Shown: positions 54,318 through 62,415 of the stretch, one piece after another
How positions within the stretch are numbered: the stretch's first letter is position 1
How the letters are laid out: each line of letters starts with the position of its first letter
NCBI GenBank assembly: GCA_963778895.1
Contig: CAVZVZ010000002.1
Coordinates: 1-64,000 of the forward strand
Origin: CAVZVZ01 sp963778895
GTDB lineage: Bacteria > Actinomycetota > Acidimicrobiia > Acidimicrobiales > Acidimicrobilacustridaceae
DNA: 64,000 nucleotides
Direction: 5' to 3'
Notes under the pieces: generated by a model
What the model saw: only the letters and a program-made list of their open reading frames with translations
What the model was told of the DNA's origin: nothing
Databases searched by the model: none
Position numbers and translations under genes: made by a program

Positions 54318-54837
54318 CTGCGCCCACGCCGCCGGTGCCGGTCTTGATCGGTTGGCCGTCGACACCGACGACGTACCAGGAGTTGTTCAGACCTTGGCCC
54401 TTCGTGTCGCCGGCCTGGCTGTCACCCGAGAAGCGATAGAGCGGTTGACCGTTCGCCGAGATCTGCTGGGTGCCGTCGGGACGAGCGATGAGAACGAAGT
54501 CCTGTCCGATCAGACCTTCGCCGGTGGTGACGATGGCGGCCTCGAGCGGCGGCCATGCGGTGGCGCAGGCGTCGACGCAGGTGCTCGTGCCCGGAGTGTC
54601 GGCGGTGAGTATGTAGAGCGTCATGCCCTGTTGGTCGACGAGGATCTGCCCGAGCGGGTTGGTCGCCACGTTCACGAGCGGTTTGATGTCGGACGGGGTG
54701 GTGGTGACCACGGAGTTCACCGGCGGCGCGGGCAACGTTGTCGTGGCCGCCGTCGTCGAGTTCTTGTCGCTGCTGCATCCGGCGACGAGCAGAGCCGCCG
54801 CCATTGCCGTACCGATCCAAACCAGCCGTACCCGCAT
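54314..54837 (-). CDS. Secreted-repeat lipoprotein (Lipoprotein_15-like)
   Basis: The protein has a lipobox (AAALLVAGCSS, Cys near residue 21), a Thr-rich linker, then two repeats of the secreted-repeat domain: GMTLYILTADTPGTSTCVDA with ACATAWPPLEA, and NGQPLYRFSGDSQAGDTKGQ ending NSWYVVGVDGQPIK. The literal frame runs on to 53923 across the whole antisense of the isochorismatase-fold gene and becomes Arg/Pro-rich, which is implausible. One base loss after the domain would give a TAA at 54314-54316, and I use that end. Redox or envelope roles have been suggested for such domains; none is shown here. Confidence 0.65.
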
Positions 54838-54897
54838 GAGGGCCCCCTCGGGAGATGGTGTTCGACGACAGAAGTCGTCGCACGACTATTGCACTAC

Positions 54898-54912
54898 GTG
54901 ACAGGCCGTCAG
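54898..54912. promoter_or_regulatory. Catabolic operator between lipoprotein and TetR genes
   Basis: GTGACAGGCCGTCAG has the TGAC-N5-GTCA core. It lies 31 bp upstream of the TetR GTG start (54944) and 60 bp upstream of the divergent lipoprotein gene, the place expected for TetR autoregulation. Confidence 0.7.
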
Positions 54913-54943
54913 AGGGATCTCTCCGAGGGCTAGGTTTGCCGCC

Positions 54944-55627
54944 GTGACCGCGACGCCGCCGGAGTTGGCCGACGACGACGAGCTGCGTGCCGCCGACGGG
55001 CGCGTGCCGGGTCGCCGCGGCCGGGCCACACGCCAGCGCCTACTGGAACAGACCGCCGAGATGCTGCGGACCAGCTCGTATCGCGATCTGAAGGTCGTCG
55101 ACATCGCTCGGGCCGCAGGTACTTCGCCGGCGACCTTCTACCAGTACTTCCCCGAGGTCGAGTCGGCGATCCTGGCCCTGGCCGAGGAGATGTCGCAGAC
55201 CGGGGGCGTTCAGCTCAGCTCGATCGTGCGCGACGGGAACTGGAAGGGCAAAGCCGCCTACGACACCGCTCTGGCCCTGGCGGACGGTGTGCTCGGGTTC
55301 TGGGAGACACATCGCGCCGTGCTGCGCGTGGTCGATCTGGCGACCGACGAAGGTGACGACCGCTTCCACAAGATCCGCGTCGCGCTGCTCAACGAACTGA
55401 CCAACGCGCTGGCCGAGGAGATCGAGGCGTCGGCCAAGGCCGGCCGCCACCCGGCGGACCTCGATCCCATGGCCGTCGCCGGCGTGCTGGTGTCGATGTT
55501 GGCGCACGTGGCCGCGCACCGTTACGGCTTCGAGTTCTGGGGCATCCGCACCGATGACTTGCAGCGGAGCATGGCGCGAATCGTCTACACCACGATCACG
55601 GGCCAGAAACCGCCGACCGGAGCTTGA
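54944..55627 (+). CDS. TetR-family transcriptional regulator
   Basis: The 227-residue regulator has the TetR helix-turn-helix at about residues 45-70 (LKVVDIARAAGTSPATFYQY then FPEVESAILALAEEM). A long helical ligand domain follows, including FWETHRAVLRVVDLATDEGD. The first 20 residues are acidic and disordered. A copy of the shared palindrome lies just upstream, making this protein the best local candidate for the factor that reads it. It does not look like KstR or KstR2 as I recall them. Its ligand is probably a CoA ester or steroid fragment, by inference only. Confidence 0.85.
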   Translation: MTATPPELADDDELRAADGRVPGRRGRATRQRLLEQTAEMLRTSSYRDLKVVDIARAAGTSPATFYQYFPEVESAILALAEEMSQTGGVQLSSIVRDGNWKGKAAYDTALALADGVLGFWETHRAVLRVVDLATDEGDDRFHKIRVALLNELTNALAEEIEASAKAGRHPADLDPMAVAGVLVSMLAHVAAHRYGFEFWGIRTDDLQRSMARIVYTTITGQKPPTGA

Positions 55628-55635
55628 CCGGCCCG

Positions 55636-56055
55636 TCAATCGGGCTCGACGAGCGTGTCCCAATTGGGGATGACGTCGCACGTGAAGGTGAGCGAGCGCA
55701 CGTCGCTGCCGTCGGTCTGGATCCAATCGAGCAGGTCGATGTCGTGTTGGTCGAGCGCGTCGCACAGGTTCTGGTACATCCGGATGTCGTCCTCACGCGG
55801 GTCGCGCAGCGAGCCGGGCGTGCCGGACAGCAGCACGACGCGATGGGCCGAGTGCCAGTCGTCCGCGACATTGAGGGCCCACTCGAGCGCGCACACGACG
55901 CATGTGCCGTCGCCGGCGAAGGGCCGCATGTCGAGGATGGTGCCGTCGTCGTCGAGCAAGGCCGCGGCGGCAAAGCGTCCGTAGAGCTCGTACAGACCGA
56001 CGGCGACGTATGCCGCTTCGGCGAACTGGTGGATGGCGCGCGTGCGCTGTGACAT
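55636..56055 (-). CDS. Conserved hypothetical protein
   Basis: The 139-residue soluble protein has a clear alpha/beta pattern: RAIHQFAEAAYVAVGLYELY, a strand/turn AAALLDDDGTILDMRPFAGD, CVVCALEWALNVADDWHSA, and the acidic C-terminus CDVIPNWDTLVEPD. I do not recognise the family. Several cysteines (CVVC, C at CDALD, CDV) are spaced without an obvious metal motif. It converges on the TetR gene, with 8 bp between the stops. Confidence 0.6.
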   Translation of the reverse strand: MSQRTRAIHQFAEAAYVAVGLYELYGRFAAAALLDDDGTILDMRPFAGDGTCVVCALEWALNVADDWHSAHRVVLLSGTPGSLRDPREDDIRMYQNLCDALDQHDIDLLDWIQTDGSDVRSLTFTCDVIPNWDTLVEPD

Positions 56056-56171
56056 GGAACGTCCTTCCCGCTCAGCTTCTGAAGGGGGAAGAACGCGGCG
56101 CGTAGCCGTGGCGTGAAGGTACTCACGACCTGTGACATCTACCGTCCGGCGTCAGGGCGCCGACGGAGCGA

Positions 56172-56420
56172 TCAACCGTCTTCGGGGATCTTCTCCCACC
56201 ATTGGCACCACCACTGGTCGCCCACGAGGATGCGCAGCTTCGGATGCCAGCAGTACGAGATCGTCGCCGTCGGCTCGAGGTAGTACAGGCAGTTCTCGCA
56301 GCGCTCGTCGCCCGACGGACGACCTTTCAGCACCGCGTTCGACGACAAATGCCGTAGCTCGATCGACAGCTTCTCGTCGATCTCCTTCGGTTCGGGATCG
56401 GGGATGACGTAATCGGACAT
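56172..56420 (-). CDS. Small four-cysteine protein with HiPIP-like spacing
   Basis: The 82-residue acidic protein ends in CENCLYYLEPTATISYCWHP followed by LRILVGDQWWCQWWEKI. The pattern C-x2-C-x(13)-C-x(14)-C, with aromatic residues around the last Cys (WWCQWW), resembles high-potential iron-sulfur proteins, which bind a 4Fe-4S cluster. A zinc site is the alternative. There is no signal peptide. The ATG at 56420 gives MSDYVIPDPEPKEIDEKLS; upstream codons add an unlikely Arg-rich stretch. Confidence 0.6.
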   Translation of the reverse strand: MSDYVIPDPEPKEIDEKLSIELRHLSSNAVLKGRPSGDERCENCLYYLEPTATISYCWHPKLRILVGDQWWCQWWEKIPEDG

Positions 56421-56480
56421 CCCGACAACGTTAGCCATCCTCCGGGTGCACCCACGCGTCACCGATTCCTCTCATCAGCG

Positions 56481-56768
56481 TCAGGAATCGTGACCCGTGT
56501 CGTCCTGCTCGTCGCTGCGAGCCCGGTACGCGATCGACCCGCGCCGGAAGAGCAGGTACAGGCACCCACCCGCGACGAACACCGTCGTGAGGATGATCAT
56601 GACGTACGGCGGCGAGGTGTCGTGGTTCGTGTCCGGCGGGATCGAGTCGTCCGGTTGGACCACGGAGGCGCCGGTACCGGCCGCCGCCAGGTCGACGGGT
56701 AGCGCGCCGGTTCCGACGGTCAACAACAGCACCAGGGCCGTGGCGGCCAAGACACGACGCACAGACAC
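56481..56768 (-). CDS. Small membrane protein with signal peptide
   Basis: From the GTG at 56768 the 95-residue product starts MSVRRVLAATALVLLLTVGT, a signal peptide. An extracytoplasmic Asp/Pro-rich loop (VVQPDDSIPPDTNHDTSPP) and one membrane helix (YVMIILTTVFVAGGCLYLLF) follow, with a short basic/acidic cytosolic tail. Longer upstream in-frame codons overlap the LLM promoter and are not protein-like. Function is unknown. It diverges from the LLM across the KstR-type box. Confidence 0.6.
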   Translation of the reverse strand: MSVRRVLAATALVLLLTVGTGALPVDLAAAGTGASVVQPDDSIPPDTNHDTSPPYVMIILTTVFVAGGCLYLLFRRGSIAYRARSDEQDDTGHDS

Positions 56769-56820
56769 GACCGTAGTGATCGGCTTCGTTGGCACCCGAC
56801 TCCTGAACCTGGCAGAGTAA

Positions 56821-56836
56821 CTAGAACAGGTTCTAG
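56821..56836. promoter_or_regulatory. KstR-type operator between the small membrane protein and LLM genes
   Basis: CTAGAACAGGTTCTAG fits TNNAAC-N2-GTTNNA, and the symmetry extends to AACTAGAACAGGTTCTAGTT (56819-56838). It lies 29 bp upstream of the LLM start. Confidence 0.72.
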
Positions 56837-56865
56837 TTCTGGTCCGGCCGATGCGAGGGGGAACC

Positions 56866-57814
56866 GTGGCCGCTGTCATCCCATCCGGGCAGCTCGTGTA
56901 CGGGATCCAACTGCCCATCCAGTCGCAGAGCACCCGGTACGCCGAGGACTGGGAGCCCGGCACAGGCGTCGACGAGCTCGCCGCCATCGCGAAGGTCTGC
57001 GACGAGAGCGGCTTCTTCTATGTCGCGGTGTGCGACCACGTCGCGGTTCCCCGGCCGTACGACGAAGCCATGCGCACGTCGTGGTGGGACACGCTCACGA
57101 CCCTCGGATACCTCGCCGGCATCACCACGCAGACGCGCTTGCTCAGCCACGTGTACGTGCTGCCGTATCGGCATCCGTTGATGACGGCGAAAGGATTCCT
57201 CACGCTCGACAACGTGTCGCACGGGCGCGCCATCCTCGGTGTGGGCGCGGGCCACGTCGATGCCGAGTTCGAACTGCTCGACCTCGACTTCGACGATCGT
57301 GGTCCTGCGCTGAACGAGGCCCTCGACATCGTGCGCGCCGCGTTCGAGAACGAGTACCCCGAGTACACCGGTGAGCGTTGGTCGGTGAAGGACGCCGGCT
57401 TGACGACCTCGACCCATTCAACCGGGCGGTCCACCGATCTGGGTTGGTGGCTCGTCCAAGGCCGCCATGCGACGGGCCGCGGAGAAGGGCGACGGATGGC
57501 TGCCGCAGGGTCCGCCGAAGATGGGGATGAAGGCAGGGGTGCAGTTCATCAAGGAGCACCGCGCCGCGACCCGGGGCGACGAGCCGATCGATCTCGGTAT
57601 CAACACCGAGTCGATCTACATCGGCGAACCGAGCTTCGAGGTCGGCGAGTACGACCTGACCGGACCAGCCGACAAGATCGCCGAGCGCTTTCGGAAGTAC
57701 GCACGGCTCGGCGTGAATCAGCTGCAGATCCGCTTCCGCTCGCGATCGGCGGACGAGCTGTGTGACCAGATCCGGGCGTTCGGAGCCGATGTCGGTCCCG
57801 CGCTCAACGACTGA
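56866..57814 (+). CDS. Luciferase-like monooxygenase, F420/FMN type (frameshifted)
   Basis: The LLM-fold protein begins MAAVIPSGQLVYGIQLPIQS at a GTG preceded by GAGGGGG. An ATG at 56851 is possible but lacks a ribosome-binding site. It shows FYVAVCDHVAVPRPYDEAM, TRLLSHVYVLPYRHPLMTAK and GRAILGVGAGHVDAEFELLD. One extra G near 57402 shifts the frame. Corrected, it reads GLRPRPIQPGGPPIWVGGSS then KAAMRRAAEKGDGWLPQGPP. The total is about 316 residues. It starts a probable operon of oxidative genes under a KstR-type box. Confidence 0.82.
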
Positions 57815-57838
57815 ACGCCTAGAGAACCGAGGGATCAG

Positions 57839-58625
57839 ATGTTGCTCGAAGGAAAAGTCGCTGTCGTGTCAGGGCTCGGTCCCGGCATGGGTCGCGACAT
57901 CTCGTTGGCCCTCGCCGCCGAAGGCGCCGACATAGTGATGTGTGCCCGCAGCGAGGAGCGCATGTCGGTCGTCGCTGCGGAGGTGGCCGAGCTGGGTCGC
58001 CGAGCGATCACCGTGCAGTGCGACATCACGAGCCCCGCCGATTGTGCCCGGGTGGCCGAAACGGCCAAGGACGAGCTCGGGCAGGTCGACATCCTCGTGA
58101 ACAACGCGTTCCACCAAGGCGACTTCTCGTTGTTCGAGAACGCGAACCTCGATGACTGGAAGACCACCTTCGAGGTCAATCTCTATCGGTTCGCTTCGAC
58201 TCACGCAGGCCCTGTTGCCGTTGTTGAAGGAGAGCGGCGACGGGCGCGTCATCATGATCAACACGCAGTCGGTGCAGATCGTCGAGCCGTTGTACGGCGC
58301 GTACGGCGCGTCGAAGGGCGCGTTGGCGACCGCGACGCAGACCTTGGCGCGCGAGCTCGGGCAGTACGGCATTCGCGTCAACGGCGTGCACCCCGGATAC
58401 ATCTGGGGGTCTTCGGTCGAGTGGTACCTCAACCATCTGGCGGAGCAGAACGGCACCAGCTTCGACGAGGAGTACGCCAAGATCGCCGACCAGACGTGCC
58501 TTGGCTACATCACACCGTCGTCGGAGATCGCCGGCGCCGTCGTGTTCTTCGCGTCGCCGTTGAGCCGTCCGATCACGGGCCAAGCGCTCTCGGTCAACTC
58601 GGGTCACTACCTGTCCGGACCGTAG
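57839..58625 (+). CDS. SDR-family oxidoreductase (frameshifted)
   Basis: The SDR has the cofactor loop SGLGPGMGRDISLALAAEGA, NNAFHQGDFSLFENANLDD and YxxxK in YGAYGASKGALATATQTLAR. One extra base near 58188 shifts the frame before GSLRLTQALLPLLKESGDG. The C-terminus ITGQALSVNSGHYLSGP is the normal end, and the full protein is about 261 residues. It follows the LLM by 24 bp. An NNAF instead of NNAG marks the SDR subgroup often annotated as FabG-like in steroid clusters. The substrate is unknown. Confidence 0.8.
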
Positions 58626-58634
58626 GCTCGAGCG

Positions 58635-59087
58635 ATGGCCGAGAGTCCACCCCCGGCAGACCGCCAGATCGCCAACCTCGTGTACGGGATGGCCGAGGCC
58701 ATCGACGACGGCGATCACGATCGCATCGAAGCTTTGTTCGGTGACGCGACGTTCCAACTCGCCGATCGTGAGCCGCGCGTCGGGGGCGCGGCGTTCCGGC
58801 GCACGATCGAGCGTTCGGTCGTTCACTACGACGACGGTCGCCCACGGACTCTGCACGTGGTGACGAACCTGCAGATCGACGTGGATGACGAGATGGGGGT
58901 CGCACGCTCGAAGGCGTATGTGACCGTGTTCCAGGCGCGGCCCGACTTCCCGCTCCAGCCGGTGCTCACCGGCCGGTACCACGACGAGTTCGCGCTCGCC
59001 GACGGCGGCTACTGGCGGTGGGTCGCCCGCCGTATGCAGATGGACCACGTCGGTGACACCTCGCGCCACACACCGACTGCCCTCTGA
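58635..59087 (+). CDS. SnoaL-like (NTF2-fold) protein
   Basis: The 150-residue protein has the cone-shaped NTF2 fold of SnoaL-like polyketide cyclases and ketosteroid isomerase relatives: ADRQIANLVYGMAEAIDDGD, DATFQLADREPRVGGAAF, HVVTNLQIDVDDEMGVARSK, and DEFALADGGYWRWVARRMQM. The position in a steroid-linked operon makes an isomerase, dehydratase or hydroxylase-type role plausible. No catalytic residue can be assigned with confidence. It starts 9 bp after the SDR stop. Confidence 0.76.
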   Translation: MAESPPPADRQIANLVYGMAEAIDDGDHDRIEALFGDATFQLADREPRVGGAAFRRTIERSVVHYDDGRPRTLHVVTNLQIDVDDEMGVARSKAYVTVFQARPDFPLQPVLTGRYHDEFALADGGYWRWVARRMQMDHVGDTSRHTPTAL

Positions 59088-59107
59088 CGCCGATCTCGAG
59101 CCGCAAA

Positions 59108-59121
59108 TAGAACACGTTCTC
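59108..59121. promoter_or_regulatory. KstR-type operator upstream of EthD gene
   Basis: TAGAACACGTTCTC matches TNNAAC-N2-GTTNNA except for the last base. It ends 22 bp before the ATG at 59144, inside the short gap after the SnoaL-like gene. Confidence 0.6.
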
Positions 59122-59143
59122 GTTCGCGATAACGTCGGGCCGC

Positions 59144-59503
59144 ATGGTGAAGCTGGTGTGTTTCCTGAAGCGCAAGGAGGGCCTGACCCTCGACGAGTTC
59201 TACGACCACTGGTTCAACCAGCACGGTCCGATGCTCGCGTCGACCGAGCCGTTCAAGACACTGGTCAAGCGGTACGAACAGCACAAGCGATCCGTCACGG
59301 CGCCCGAGTGGATGGGCACGCCCGGTTACGACGGCATCACGATCCAGTGGTTCGACTCCGCGGCTGATTTCGAAGCCTTCGTGGCGGCGCCCGAGTACGT
59401 AACGATCGTGGCGCCTGACGAGCAGAGCTTCCTCGACACGGATGCCTTCGTGTGGATGATCACCGAGGAGCCGGTGATCACGATCGACGGACCCACGTCG
59501 TGA
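59144..59503 (+). CDS. EthD-domain protein
   Basis: The 119-residue protein has the dimeric alpha/beta barrel of the EthD family: MVKLVCFLKRKEGLTLDEFY, DHWFNQHGPMLA, YDGITIQWFDSAADFEAFVA and the C-terminal FVWMITEEPVITIDG. EthD proteins accompany oxygenases in ether and steroid catabolism, where some may act as decarboxylases or scaffolds. The stop overlaps the GTG of the next SDR (GTGA), so the two are co-translated. Confidence 0.82.
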   Translation: MVKLVCFLKRKEGLTLDEFYDHWFNQHGPMLASTEPFKTLVKRYEQHKRSVTAPEWMGTPGYDGITIQWFDSAADFEAFVAAPEYVTIVAPDEQSFLDTDAFVWMITEEPVITIDGPTS

Positions 59504-60277
59504 GCGAAGGCATCGAGGGCCGGGAGTTCGAAGGAAAGGTCGCGATCGTCACCGGTGGCGCGTCGGGTATCGGCCGTGCCAGTGCTGAGGCCTTCGCCGC
59601 GGGCGGTGCCAAGGTCGTCGTTGCCGATCTCGACGACGTTCAAGGCGGAGCGGCGGTCGCTGCGATCAACGCCTTGAGAGGCGAAGCGGTGTTCGTTCGT
59701 GCGGACGTCACCGATCCTGAACAGGTCAGCGCGATCGTGACCACGGCCGTCGACTCGTTCGGCCGGCTCGACATCGCGCTGAACAATGCTGGCGTTCCGG
59801 GTACCTACGCCGCGCTCACCGACCAGGATCTGGGCGATTGGCAACGCACGATCGCCGTCAACCTCACCAGTGTGTTCTTGTCACTGCAAGCCGAGATCCC
59901 TGCCATGCTCGAGTCGGGTGGCGGCGCGATCGTCAACACGGCCTCGGCCGCGGGTTTGATGGGCTTCGCCAATCTGCCGTCGTACGTTGCAAGCAAGCAC
60001 GGTGTGATCGGGCTGACCAAGAGCGTCGCGCTCGAGTACGCGAAGCGCGGCATACGCGTGCAACGCGGTGTGCCCCGGGAGCATTCGGACGCAAATGCTC
60101 GAAGGTTTCGTCGGGGGCGATCAAACCGCGCTCGAGGGCATGGGCAAGATGCAACCGATCGGACGCCTGGGCACGCCCGAGGAAGTCGCGGCCGCGGTCG
60201 TCTGGCTGTGTTCGGAGGCCGCCGCTTTCGTGACCGGCCACGCTCTTGCCGTCGACGGCGGCGTGCTCGCGACCTAG
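59500..60277 (+). CDS. SDR-family oxidoreductase (frameshifted)
   Basis: A classical FabG-like SDR: VTGGASGIGRASAEAFAAGG, NNAGVPGTYAALTDQDL, Ser in NTASAAGLMGF and YxxxK in SYVASKHGVIGLTKS. One extra base at about 60060 shifts the frame. Corrected, it reads RVNAVCPGSIRTQMLEGFV and ends ALAVDGGVLAT, about 258 residues. The GTG start (59500) overlaps the EthD stop by 4 bp. The mixed hydrophobic substrate pocket gives no clue to its substrate. Confidence 0.83.
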
Positions 60278-60293
60278 GAACGGAGCGGACACG

Positions 60294-61082
60294 ATGGGGT
60301 TGCTCGACGGCGAACGCATCATCGTGACTGGCGCGGCATCGGGCATCGGCGCCGCCGCCGCTCGACGCATGGCCGCCGAAGGGGCAAAGGTCGCTCTACT
60401 CGATCGTGACGCCGACGGCGTGGCCGTGATCGCGTCGGAGCTCGATGCGCCGTGGGTGGTGGTCGACGTGGCCGACACGGACCGTGTCGGCGCGGCCGTC
60501 GACCAGGCGGCCCAGGCCCTGGGCGGGCTCACCTCGATCTTCAACAATGCGGGAATCGGCAACCTCAAGCCGCTCCACACGTATTCGGAGAAAGAGTTCG
60601 ACCTGCTGATCAACGTGAACCTGAAGGCCACGTGGAACGGCGTGCGCGCAGCGGTGCGCCACCTTCGTGATTCCGGGGGCGGCAGCATCGTGAACATGGC
60701 GTCGGTCAGCGGCATCTACCCGACTCGGGGTGAAGGGCCGTACGCGGCCGCCAAAGCGGGCACGATCGCCCTGACGCGCAGCGCCGCGCTGGAGTACGGG
60801 CCCGACGGCATTCGTGTGAATTGCCTGGCCCCCGGGTTCATCCGCACGAACCTGACCGAGTTCGCCTTCGACAATCCGGCGTGGGTCGAGCCGCTCGAGC
60901 GTCGTACCCCGCTCCGCCGAGCGGGCACCGCGGACGACGTGGCCAAGGTCGCGGTGTTCCTGTGCTCGGACCTCGCCGGCTACGTCACCGGCCAAACAGT
61001 GGTGGTCGACGGTGGGAGCATGTTGCCCAACGCCCAGATCGATCACCTGCTGCTCGACCTGTTGGGCGAAGGCGGCGGATGA
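60294..61082 (+). CDS. SDR-family oxidoreductase
   Basis: An intact 262-residue SDR with VTGAASGIGAAAARRMAAEG, NNAGIGNLKPLHTYSEKEF, Ser in MASVSGIYPTRGE and YxxxK in PYAAAKAGTIALTRS. The C-terminus VTGQTVVVDGGSMLPNAQID extends slightly past the usual end. It starts 16 bp after the preceding SDR, giving three SDRs in one run with LLM, SnoaL-like and EthD genes. Confidence 0.86.
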   Translation: MGLLDGERIIVTGAASGIGAAAARRMAAEGAKVALLDRDADGVAVIASELDAPWVVVDVADTDRVGAAVDQAAQALGGLTSIFNNAGIGNLKPLHTYSEKEFDLLINVNLKATWNGVRAAVRHLRDSGGGSIVNMASVSGIYPTRGEGPYAAAKAGTIALTRSAALEYGPDGIRVNCLAPGFIRTNLTEFAFDNPAWVEPLERRTPLRRAGTADDVAKVAVFLCSDLAGYVTGQTVVVDGGSMLPNAQIDHLLLDLLGEGGG

Positions 61083-61119
61083 CGTGCATCTCTGTCTCGC
61101 GCGTCTCTAGCATCCTGCC

Positions 61120-62373
61120 GTGACCGCCGTCCCGACCGACGACCGAGGGGGCGCGGCGGCGATCGAGCAACTCGAAGGCCCTCCGCTCGCCCCGGAGGAG
61201 CCAGCCGACGATTCGCGGCCTCGTCCACTGCCGTGGTGGCGTCCGATCGAGCGATGGAAAGCGCGCGGCCACAGAGTCCTGCCGGGGATCTCGTACCCCA
61301 TAACGATCTTCGCCGTGTGGCGGTTGGCGAGCTTGTGGGCCGTCGTCGCCGTGGACGGCGGACGGGCCGTCGAGACCGCGTACAACTACGACGGCGAGCA
61401 CTACCTCCGCATCCTGCACTACGGCTACTGGAACCCGCGACCGGTCATGCCGTCGCACGCGTTCTTTCCTGGAATCTCGTGGCTTGCGTCGCCCATCTAT
61501 TGGCTCACGGGCTCCGACGCCATCACCGTCAATCTCACGATCACACTCACGGGTGTGGCCGCCTTCATCTGCGTGTGGGGCGCAACGCGCGCGTGGACCA
61601 ACGAGCAGATCGCCCGACGTGCCGTGTTCCTCATGGCGATCTTCCCCTCGTCGCTGTTCCTTTGGGCCTTCTACTCGGAAGGGTTGTTCATCGCGCTCGG
61701 CGCCGGCGCGGTGTGGGCCGATCGCAAAGGGCGCCATGGCGTTGCCGCGGCGTGCCTGCTCGCCATCGGCACGACGCGATCCATCGGCATCCTGATCCCG
61801 GTGGTCATCGTGCTGGCCCGACTCATCCGACAACGCCGCATCGACAAGTGGGCAGTGATCTACGCGGCGTGCGGTGCGGCGGGACTGGGCTTGGTGTTGC
61901 TCGTCATGTGGCACCAGGTGGGTAGCCCCTTCGCTTGGCTGCAGGTGCAAGGCGACTGGGGCCGCAACGTCAGCTGGCCGTGGAACTCCGTGATCCAGGG
62001 TTTCCAGAACCTGTATCCCAAACCTCGAACGGTCATGGTGCCCGCGCTCGTCGCCCGAAATCTCGACCTCTGGTGCGTGCCGATCGTGCTCATCGGCGTC
62101 GGGTATCTCGCGTTCAGCCGCAAGCCGCGCTTCCCGATGGAGGCGTGGATGCTCGGCGTGGCCATGATCGTCATGGGCTTCTCGTCGAGCGTGCTGGCCA
62201 GCTTCAACCGCTTCGTTCTGGCGGACTGGGTGATCTTCCCCGCCTACGCCGCCCTGTCGGGCCGTCTGCCGAAGTGGCTCCGTTATCCGATACTCGCCGG
62301 ACTGGCGGTTGTGGGCATCTGGACGATGTACCAGATGATCGGCCGCTTCTCGGTGAACCGCTTCGTCGGCTGA
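61120..62373 (+). CDS. PIG-V-like membrane mannosyltransferase
   Basis: The 417-residue protein has about 10 transmembrane segments and a charged N-terminus. The first luminal loop reads YNYDGEHYLRILHYGYW followed by MPSHAFFPGISWLASPI, the DGEHY...AFFP signature of PIG-V/GPI mannosyltransferase II-like GT-C enzymes, which use dolichyl- or polyprenyl-phosphate mannose. FLWAFYSEGLFIALGAGAVW is a further family hallmark. A role in lipoglycan or protein mannosylation is inferred. The GTG at 61120 is 37 bp after the SDR stop. Confidence 0.74.
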   Translation: MTAVPTDDRGGAAAIEQLEGPPLAPEEPADDSRPRPLPWWRPIERWKARGHRVLPGISYPITIFAVWRLASLWAVVAVDGGRAVETAYNYDGEHYLRILHYGYWNPRPVMPSHAFFPGISWLASPIYWLTGSDAITVNLTITLTGVAAFICVWGATRAWTNEQIARRAVFLMAIFPSSLFLWAFYSEGLFIALGAGAVWADRKGRHGVAAACLLAIGTTRSIGILIPVVIVLARLIRQRRIDKWAVIYAACGAAGLGLVLLVMWHQVGSPFAWLQVQGDWGRNVSWPWNSVIQGFQNLYPKPRTVMVPALVARNLDLWCVPIVLIGVGYLAFSRKPRFPMEAWMLGVAMIVMGFSSSVLASFNRFVLADWVIFPAYAALSGRLPKWLRYPILAGLAVVGIWTMYQMIGRFSVNRFVG

Positions 62374-62415
62374 CCCGGTACCGCTCCCGACCCCGCCGTT
62401 CTGGCTGAGCGCGGG

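Noticed and set aside
55624..55639. TTGACCGGCCCGTCAA palindrome
   Set aside because: It overlaps the TetR stop codon and the 3' end of a convergent gene. No gene starts nearby and the half-site spacing is 14, not 13, so it is probably chance.
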